Positions 56,702 to 64,000 of a stretch of DNA of 64,000 nucleotides are shown here, piece after piece. Origin of the DNA: Seiridium cupressi (lineage: Eukaryota; Ascomycota; Sordariomycetes; Amphisphaeriales; Sporocadaceae); NCBI GenBank assembly GCA_036674765.1, contig JARVKI010000012.1:558001-622000 (forward strand). The letters are read 5' to 3'. Below the pieces are notes generated by a model. It was given only the letters and a program-made list of their open reading frames with translations, searched no databases and was not told where the DNA came from. The position numbers and the translations under genes are program-made. Numbering within the stretch: the first letter of the stretch is position 1; the number at the start of each line of letters is the position of its first letter.

Positions 56702-58327
56702 ATGTCAGACGAGGCAGGGGTTGACATCAGCCAGCTATCGGCTGAGCAACAAGCTGCTCTCGAGCAGTATACAGCAGTAACTGCGCAAGAGATCAAGGAT
56801 GCAGTCCCACTGCTAGAGAGGTCGCAATGGAATGTACAAGTAAGTGGCTATCTCTGCCTAGGCCCTCCCCCTTGAGTTACCACATATTGATCGAGTTTCC
56901 AGATAGCTATCGCCAAGTTCTTCGACGGTGAAGGGCCAGATCCCGTAGCGGAAGCGATCGCAGCTCAAAATGCTATACCACCTCCCACCGCCGCACGACA
57001 TGAGAACCTCCAAGAATCGCTTTTTGCGAGCTCGTCCCCGTTCGGCCAGCCTCACCATCGAAACCGCCCGAACCCGGCACCTAGAGTCGTACCGGCGCCC
57101 CTGACAACCCACAACCCTCCCCTCCTCCTCTCAATCCTGTTCGGCCCCTTTAACTTCGGATACCGCGCCGTGTCGACGCTCTTTCGAACTTTCATCTACA
57201 TCCTCTCTTTCCTCCCGCCGCCGATCCGGCCCCGCGCGATTACGACGAGTGTGACCTCGGGCTGGAAGGGCACAGCGGGTCGACGGATGCTCTTACCGAG
57301 AGATACAGCGGCACGGTTCAAGCGCGAGTTCGAGGAGGAATACGGACCGGAGACGGGCCTCCCTTTTGTCGAGACCGGATTTGCGCAGGCTCTCGATGCC
57401 GCCAAGAAAGATCTCAAGTTCCTGCTCCTAGTGCTCATGTCCCCCGAGCACGATGACACCGAGTCTTTCACGCGGGAAACACTCCTGTCCGCTGAGGTGA
57501 AGTCGTTTATCAATGAACCGAGCAATAACATCATTCTCTGGGGTGGTAATGTGCTGGACTCGGAGGCGTACCAGGTGGCTCAAGAATACAACGCAACCAA
57601 ATTCCCTTTCTCGTGCCTGATCTGCCTAACGCCCAAAGAGGGAAGCACAAGGATGAGCATAGTGAAACGTCTTGTGGGCCCTGTTTCAAGCTCAACTTAC
57701 TTGGCCGAGATCCAGACGGCAATCAACAAGTACAGTCCGGATCTGGTGGTAGCGAGGGCAGAGCGCACAGAGCAGGAAGCGGCACGGAATATGCGCGCGG
57801 AACAGGACAGCGCCTACGAGCGCAGTCTGGCCCGTGATCGGGAACGAGCACGGCAAAAGAAAGAGGCCGAGGCGGCGGCTCGGGATGCTGAGAAACGTGC
57901 TCTCGAGGAAGCGGCCACAGCAGAGCGGAGAGCCCAGCAGAAAGAGCAATGGCGCAGATGGCGCACGACGAAAATTGCCCCCGAACCGGATGCTAGTGTC
58001 AAGGATGTTGTTCGCTTGGCGCTCAAGATGCCCGAGGAATCCGGCGCGGGCAGGATTGTAAGGAGGTTCGCCTCTTCTACTACAATAGAAGAGCTGTATG
58101 CTTTTGTGGAATGCTACGATATACTTGAGAGTGACGAAGAGGTGGATGAGGACCGAGAAGAGCCAGAAGGATACAAGCACGAATATGCGTTCCGTATTGC
58201 AGGACTGATGCCTAGAGTTGTATATGAACCTAATGATGTGGCTACGTTAGGAGACAAGATCGGCAAGAGTGGAAACTTGATCGTCGAGGGCACTGCGGAT
58301 GAGGACGAGGACGATGACGAGCAGTAG
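56702..58327 (+). CDS. UBA-UAS-UBX protein, FAF2/Ubx2-like ERAD factor
   Basis: Two exons, 56702-56839 and 56903-58327, give about 520 residues. A UBA-like three-helix domain lies at residues about 12-52 (SAEQQAALEQYTAVTAQEIK, ending IAIAKFFDGEG). A hydrophobic hairpin (about 116-152, LLLSILFGPFNFGYRAVSTL then FIYILSFLPPPIRP) would sit in the ER or lipid-droplet membrane. It is followed by a thioredoxin-like UAS domain (about 175-285, with ALDAAKKDLKFLLLVLMSPE and FPFSCLICL), a long charged coiled coil rich in Arg, Ala and Glu (about 290-370), and a UBX domain (about 385-490). The usual FPR signature of UBX is replaced by LMPR. The family recruits Cdc48/p97 to the ER for degradation of misfolded proteins and regulates lipid droplets; this role is inferred here. 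The tail is acidic (DEDEDDDEQ). Confidence 0.88.
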
Positions 58328-58977
58328 ATGTATAATTTATAGACCAGATGATTTGATTACGGTGGTTGTTATCCAGCTAAGGAGGAGGCAATGCTATATC
58401 AAGATATCTCTTGCCTCACAAGGGCGCCGTCTCTGTTGATGAACTCAATTGAGTTTCTATAGATGATTGGCATGCCCCTGACGCCTAGTTTCCGGCTCCT
58501 GCATGGAGCTACGTCTATCGTATAGCCAAGTGCATGCCATTACATGCACAATCAAGGCAGTCGCCTATACAGAAGCTTTCCATTATTATACACTTTACAC
58601 ATTACAAGCCCCTAACCAAGTCAGATTTGTATCATTCTGGGCATATTCATCTTCATAGTGTATAAGACCGGTTTGAAACAAAGGCGTAGCGGCGCTGAGA
58701 TCAGTGTGCAAACCCCATAGTACTGGGATCACCCAAAGCTGTATTGAGGATGAGCATAAGAACAAATCAAGCTAAACACTGGGTGCGTTTACCTATTGCG
58801 ACTTCCTATGCAGAATCCTACTGCACATGGTTCCCAGCGCTACTCAAGGCATCGTTTCCGCCTAAAACGCCATGAGATGTCCCAACCCGAAATGCCTAGA
58901 CGCACAGTTCTGGCGAGCCCTTCACCTGAGGCTTTCATATTTTGAACTTTGCTTTGGTTCAGCCGACCATGTAGTCC
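58328..58977. other. Intergenic between convergent genes
   Basis: 3' flanks of the UBX-protein gene and of SF3A1. No further feature is recognised. Confidence 0.5.
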
Positions 58978-60666
58978 TCATCCTTGTTGGTTTTGTTGTG
59001 CAAATTTCTGGTGAATCGCGCGGATCTGGTCTGATACATTTGTGCTCTGCATCTGCGCCGTATGAGGAGGGTTACGAGGGTCGGGGACCCCGTCGTAGCT
59101 GTTCAAGGCAGCCCTCTTCCTCCGTGCTTGCTCCTCTTCTGTGATGGGCTGTCCTGTTACGCTGTCGAAGAGGTCACTCCGTTGACTGGCAAGCCTCTTG
59201 AGGTTATTGACCGCATCTGCCTGCACCAAGTTGGAGGTGGCATATCTTGCCTCGTGCTTGGCCTTCTGGTCCTTCCAGCGCGGATCTAGCAACTCAATGC
59301 GCATGTGCTCTTCGAGCTCGTTGAGCGCGATCTGTTGGTTACAGTTAGGACACACTGCTATTTGTGCAGATTGTCTGCTCGCCGCGCGGGCTGCAGCTCG
59401 CGGCACGTAATTCTCTCTAATCTTCATGGGCGCGGTGCCACCTTTGGCGTCGGCCTGTGCCTGTTGTAAACGAGCACGTGATTCCTCTCTTTCCCGTATC
59501 CTTGCTGCTTCGTCGTCGTCTTGGTAGCCATTCGGCCGCGGTGGCGGCGCCATTTGGTAAGCAGATTGAGATCCGGGAATCTGCTGTGCCTGATGCGACT
59601 GCACACCTGCCATGGGCTGAGCAGGGTATGCGGAAGGATGGTGAGGAATGTTGTAGCTTGGCTGGGCAGGAGCGGCATAGTTGGTATATGAACTGTCTTC
59701 TTCCGAAGGGAACCCTTCCTCAATGCGAAGGTTGGCACTGACTGACACCCGGCCCTTCTGCTCGAGCGAAGCGTATTGTAAGTCGTTGAGGGACGTCGGG
59801 GGCGGCAGGTTTGCTTGGTCGTCGGCATCAGTGAAAACGACGGTCTCAACAACAACGAAATCATGCCAATCAATTTGCGCATACGATTCCCGTTCCTTCT
59901 CGGCGTCTTCTTCTTTCTTCTGTTTCTCGTCTTCCTGGTATTTGAGCCACTCTGCTCGTTGCCGAGCCCGAGCCAGCACATGAAACTTGTCGTCAATATT
60001 ACGCTGCAACTCAGCAACACGCTCCTGCTGCTGCCGGCCGCCTTCTCCGTCGATACCGCTGGCGCGTAAGAGCATTGAGTACTGATCTATCAGGTGTTGA
60101 AAGAAGTTGTGCAGACTGTGGTTAGGCCGCAGGAAGTCAAACTGGTAATTGCCAGTCTCCCTCTGAGACAAGGCCGTCATAAACTGTCGCCCATTCTTTG
60201 CGACGAACAGCGCAGTCAACTTCACCACCTCGAGATCCTGAGCACTGATATTGGGCATGCGCGCCGAGAACTTGAAGTCCGGAGGCTGGGGAGGGCCAAC
60301 GGGTTTCTCTACCACAGGCACAACCTCGTTTGCGCGACCGGCCGAGACAGCATTGCCCCGGCCTTCCTTGATCTCACTGAGCCGCCATAGGTAGTAGGAG
60401 TTGTAGGGATCGGCGGTGCTCAGGAAGCTGAACTTTGGGTTGCTTCGCTCCTTCTCGCGGATGCGGTCTTCGAATACAATGCCATTACGCGCGACGAAGC
60501 CGGCCGTCTTCTCGAGAATAGCTGGATGGCGTGTTAGCACTCTCCAATATTTGGATATGAAATCGTTGGTCATACTTCTGAATTCCTTTGGAGGGAGGAC
60601 GACGCCTTGGGGGGGTTTGATGTCTTCTAGGACGACAGCTGCATCACCATTAGTCGTGGCGGCCAT
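58978..60666 (-). CDS. SF3A1/Prp21, splicing factor 3A subunit 1
   Basis: A single-exon gene of about 562 residues, starting at MAATTNGDAAV; an in-frame ATG at 60792 would add 42 poor residues. Two SURP (SWAP) modules are clear: residues about 50-95 (ILEKTAGFVARNGIVFEDRI, ending YNSYYLWRL) and 147-196 (VVKLTALFVAKNGRQFMTAL, ending FQHLIDQY). They are followed by the Prp21-like central region (DWHDFVVVETVVFTDADD). A short zinc-binding-like segment CPNCNQQIALNELEEHMRIE is followed by LLDPRWKDQK, conserved in SF3A1. The ubiquitin-like domain of animal SF3A1 is absent, as in many fungi. The protein is part of the SF3a complex in U2 snRNP and acts in branch-site recognition. The linker between the domains is Gln/Pro-rich. 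Confidence 0.92.
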   Translation of the reverse strand: MAATTNGDAAVVLEDIKPPQGVVLPPKEFRSMTNDFISKYWRVLTRHPAILEKTAGFVARNGIVFEDRIREKERSNPKFSFLSTADPYNSYYLWRLSEIKEGRGNAVSAGRANEVVPVVEKPVGPPQPPDFKFSARMPNISAQDLEVVKLTALFVAKNGRQFMTALSQRETGNYQFDFLRPNHSLHNFFQHLIDQYSMLLRASGIDGEGGRQQQERVAELQRNIDDKFHVLARARQRAEWLKYQEDEKQKKEEDAEKERESYAQIDWHDFVVVETVVFTDADDQANLPPPTSLNDLQYASLEQKGRVSVSANLRIEEGFPSEEDSSYTNYAAPAQPSYNIPHHPSAYPAQPMAGVQSHQAQQIPGSQSAYQMAPPPRPNGYQDDDEAARIREREESRARLQQAQADAKGGTAPMKIRENYVPRAAARAASRQSAQIAVCPNCNQQIALNELEEHMRIELLDPRWKDQKAKHEARYATSNLVQADAVNNLKRLASQRSDLFDSVTGQPITEEEQARRKRAALNSYDGVPDPRNPPHTAQMQSTNVSDQIRAIHQKFAQQNQQG

Positions 60667-62005
60667 CTTGGCTTTGGTATCGAAACCCTCCTTCAAGTGA
60701 TGATGCTGCGGCAATGCGAAGCGTTTGAGCGCAAGGCAGGGCAGATGAGTTAATGGATCGCGACACGGCGTTTGGCATGCAGCTGCCTCCAAGCTATGGC
60801 GAATTTTCCGAAAGCAGCGGTACGTACCGACAGGACGGCTTATTGTTGATCCGGCATCGAGTGCAGTGCATCCACCTATTTAATAAGACAGTCGCAAGAG
60901 CTTACAGTGTGTAACTTTGCTATAGCTCTCCACTAAAGGTGTCCGAAAATACTGGAAAATACGACAGAGCAAAGGCAAACCGGGGACTCGGATGGACCTG
61001 CAGCCTGGAACAGTACATCAGTTAGTGTGTAGTATTAGAGCCAAGCTAAATTACTAACTGGTTACCCTCCCTTTCTCGTATTTGCCTAAACCCTGCACGA
61101 ATTGCACTCGACCGGATTGCTGGATTCACCATTCAGCTTGCTTGAATTCGGCGTTAGTGGTGATAGCATACGAGAACAGTGGCCGCAAAACAAATAGGGG
61201 CTTGCAGGCATATTCAGGAGCTAGTTCGGCTTGAGAGCTTTCACGGTGCAACATTGCGCTGGTTTAACATGACTTTTTTCAGACGGTCGTGGCATCCCAT
61301 GGTAAAGACGCAGCAGATACTTGAACCGCAATCCGGGGTTGTATCAATCTAATCTAATGCTACTACCTGTTGCCGCTATAGTGTTACGTTATGGCCATAG
61401 CTGAAGGATCTGCACAAGCAAGAAGATGTGCTTCAAAGATCGATCTATCCTGTTCGACGTGCGTACAGATGCTGAGGGACACATTAATTTTGGTATGCGG
61501 TCTTACGCCAACCCCCGTTTGGACGCGTTGGCCTGCAACCAAAGAGCTGAGCAACCCCCCCCTGTCCGACCTTAACGCGCCCGCAATTTTGGACTCTCGG
61601 ATGAGGCCACATGTTGAAAGCTGCGGCGCTAGACGTAAGTTCATGATTCTGGCCGCCCCTGACGGAGCTTCGAACTCAGAATCCCTTTCCAACTCTAATC
61701 GCCAACTGCGACCAAAGGGACCATTCTGTCCAGTTCCTCGAAGCATCCTTCTTCTGCTCGGGGTTCCTCTTTTATGATTTCCTTGTAATAACCGATTCTT
61801 CTTCTCGACTCTCGTTTGCAACTTTGACCTTTCCTTCCCATCGGGCCTATTTATCTGCGATTCCGAGGGTAGCACCAAGCTCCCGACTCAGCTCGGGACC
61901 TTGACTGGACGAAAAGTCGTTGACTGAAGCCACCCAAGCAATTGGCACCCGCACGTCTCGCAATCCATCGCATCCAACAGTCTTGTTTTGCACAACCACC
62001 TTGAC
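60667..62005. other. Divergent promoter region of SF3A1 and PMT2
   Basis: About 1.34 kb between two divergent genes. A 128-codon frame at 61391-61777 overlaps a 164-codon frame on the other strand, and neither shows a domain. The stretch just before 62006 is rich in C and T and free of in-frame starts other than the chosen one. Confidence 0.5.
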
Positions 62006-64000
62006 ATGGCGAAAGCCGTAGCAACGAAGCCCAAGGGCGCTTCGTTCACGCCCGTGCCGCAATCGACCCAGGGGCCCGTAGTCAAGAAGAGCGATGACTA
62101 CGCCTCCGACGGCGTCGAAGACAACGATGTCTTCCTGCTGCCCATATCTGACTACCAAGTCATGTTCGTCGTGACCATTCTGGGAGCTCTGGTTCGCCTC
62201 TTCCGCATTTACCAGCCCACCAGTGTCGTCTTCGATGAGGTGCAGTAAGTACTTGTGGCAGACCATACGCAGCAGCTCAGGAGAAGATGGCTAATATGAC
62301 TGGATCTGCAGTTTCGGTGGTTTCGCTTCCAAGTATATCAAGGGCCGCTTCTTCATGGACGTCCACCCGCCGCTCGCCAAGATGCTCATTGCCCTCGTCG
62401 GTTGGCTCGCCGGTTTCGACGGTGAATTCGATTTCAAGGATATCGGCAAAGACTACCTCGAACCAGGCGTCCCGTATGTCGCCATGAGACTGTTCCCTGC
62501 CGTTTGCGGTATCCTGTTGGTCCCTACCATGTTCTTGACTCTCAAGGCTGTGGGATGTCGGACCGCAACTGCTGCTCTTGGTGCATCTCTGATCATCTTC
62601 GAGAATGGTCTTCTTACCCAAGCCCGTCTGATCCTCCTCGACTCGCCCCTTGTTCTTGCCACCGCTTTTACTGCCCTTGCCTTTACCTCGTTCACCAACC
62701 AGCAAGAACAGGGCCCTACCAAGGCATTTCAGGCGAGTTGGTGGTTCTGGTTGATCATGACTGGCCTAGGGCTGGGCGTCACCTTCAGCATCAAGTGGGT
62801 GGGCCTCTTCACCATTGCCTGGGTCGGGTCCTTGACTCTAGTTCAGCTCTGGGTCCTCATCGGCGACACTAAGACGGTCACAATGCGCATCCTTGCGAAG
62901 CACTTCTTGGCTCGTGTCTTCTGCTTGATCATCATCCCTGCCACGTTCTATATGTCCATGTTCGCCATTCACTTCCTTTGCCTGGTCAACCCTGGCGATG
63001 GAGATGGTTTCATGAGCTCTGAATTCCAGGCTTCCCTGAACAACAAGGGTATGCAGGATGTTCCCGTCGATGTCGCCTTTGGAAGCAGACTTAGTCTCAG
63101 GCACGTCAACACTCAAGGTGGCTACCTACACTCTCACCCACTCATGTACCCTGGTGGCAGCCAGCAGCAGCAAATTACTCTGTACCCTCACAAGGACGAC
63201 AACAATGTCTGGCTCATTGAGAACCAGACCCAGCCCCTGGATATCAATGGCGAGCCCATCAACGGCACAGCTGCGTGGGATAACGTCAAGAACATAACCG
63301 AGAATTACATCAAGGACGGTGATGTCATTCGCTTGTACCACATCTCTACCCACAGGCGCCTTCACTCTCACGACGTACGACCTCCGGTTACTGAGGCCGA
63401 CTGGCAAAATGAGGTTTCCGCCTATGGTTATGAAGGATTCCCTGGCGACGCTAACGACTTGTTCCGCGTCGAGATTGTTAAGAAGCAGTCAATCGGGGAT
63501 TTGGCTAAGGAGCGTCTCCGAACCATCCAGACCAAGTTCAGACTCGTTCATATCATGACCGGTTGTGTTCTTTTCTCGCACAAGGTCAAGCTCCCTGATT
63601 GGGCCTCTGAGCAGCAGGAAGTCACCTGCGCAAAGGGTGGTACGCTGCCTAACAGCGTTTGGTACGTTGAATACAACGAGCATCCCTCGCTTGGTGAGGA
63701 TGCTGAAAAGGCAAACTACGTCCGCCCCGGTTTCCTGGCCAAGTTCTGGGAGCTTCAGCAGGTCATGTGGCGAACTAACGCCGGCCTTGTCGAGTCTCAC
63801 GCATGGGACTCACGTCCTGAATCATGGCCTATCATGCGTCGTGGTATCAACTTCTGGGGCAAGGATAATCGCCAGATCTACTTGATCGGTAACCCGGTCG
63901 TTTGGTATTCTTCCACCGCTGCTGTTGTCATCTATGTGCTATTCAAGGGCCTCGCCGTTTTGCGGTGGCAGCGCAGCTACCGGGACTACGATGATGCCAC
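62006..64000 (+). CDS. PMT2: Protein O-mannosyltransferase, PMT2 family (3' end outside window)
   Basis: Two exons, 62006-62244 and 62312 to the window edge, encode the first 642 residues; family members are about 740-780 long, so about 100-140 residues are missing. The catalytic Asp-Glu is in VVFDEVHFGGFASKYIKG (D77, E78), split by the intron, and is followed by MDVHPPLAKMLIALVGWLAG. Several membrane helices follow, then the lumenal MIR repeats (RLSLRHVNTQGGYLHSH, then QQQITLYPHKDDNNVWLIEN, and HISTHRRLHSHDVRPP). PMTs transfer mannose from dolichyl-phosphate-mannose to Ser/Thr of secreted proteins in the ER. The N-terminal stretch DDYASDGVEDNDVFLLP and the MIR sequence favour the PMT2 over the PMT1 or PMT4 subfamily, but this is a judgement from memory of the families. 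The intron is 67 nt with donor GTAAGT. Confidence 0.88.

Noticed and set aside
58849..58977. Open frame of about 42 codons after the SF3A1 stop, considered as readthrough
   Set aside because: Unlike the PAN3 case the composition is ordinary, the stop is TGA followed by G, and a 42-codon open stretch is not rare by chance.

Overview
The window is nuclear DNA from a filamentous ascomycete (Pezizomycotina, most likely a Sordariomycete or close relative; species not determinable by eye). The evidence is short introns of about 43-220 nt with GT..AG ends and CTAAC-like branch points, pyrimidine-rich leaders, and fungal forms of several genes: an SSK1 response regulator, ASH1, PAN3, Bot1p-type mS45, PMT2, and an LSM7 with an RGG-rich N-terminus. 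There are no operons. Each gene was modelled by joining exons with matching phase.

Left part (1-24.9 kb) is gene-poor. It holds a class I SAM methyltransferase (3.1-4.2 kb), an AT-rich gene-free stretch (about 5.6-7.4 kb), an F-box protein (7.4-9.1 kb), an LSB5-like VHS-GAT trafficking adaptor (12.8-14.5 kb) and a multi-pass acyltransferase-3 protein (16.9-18.5 kb). A 6.4-kb stretch without a convincing gene follows.

The centre (24.9-39.3 kb) holds the H3K36 methyltransferase ASH1, a small secreted cysteine-rich protein that appears only when two short exons are joined, the SSK1 osmostress response regulator, the mitoribosomal protein mS45, a possible one-TM microprotein and a DSP-like tyrosine phosphatase. 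Another gene-empty stretch (39.3-46.5 kb) follows.

The right part (46.5-64 kb) is dense with housekeeping genes: LSM7 (mRNA decay and U6 snRNP), a C6 zinc-cluster regulator with its zinc cluster in the C-terminal half, PAN3 (poly(A) shortening), a UBA-UAS-UBX ERAD factor, SF3A1/Prp21 (U2 snRNP), and the 5' part of PMT2, which runs off the window end. Several act in mRNA metabolism (LSM7, PAN3, SF3A1), but I see no sign that they are co-regulated.

The most interesting locus is PAN3. Its TAG stop is followed in frame by 49 codons that are strongly Gln/Asn/Tyr-biased and then a TGA. This suggests stop-codon readthrough, UAG-to-UGG RNA editing, or a recent CAG-to-TAG nonsense mutation. In addition, its unusually long second intron (1060 nt) carries a 207-codon open frame with its own well-placed ATG, in frame with the downstream PAM2/pseudokinase exons. 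This looks like an alternative N-terminus that would replace the zinc finger. The hidden small secreted cysteine-rich gene at 28.2-28.6 kb is the next best target.
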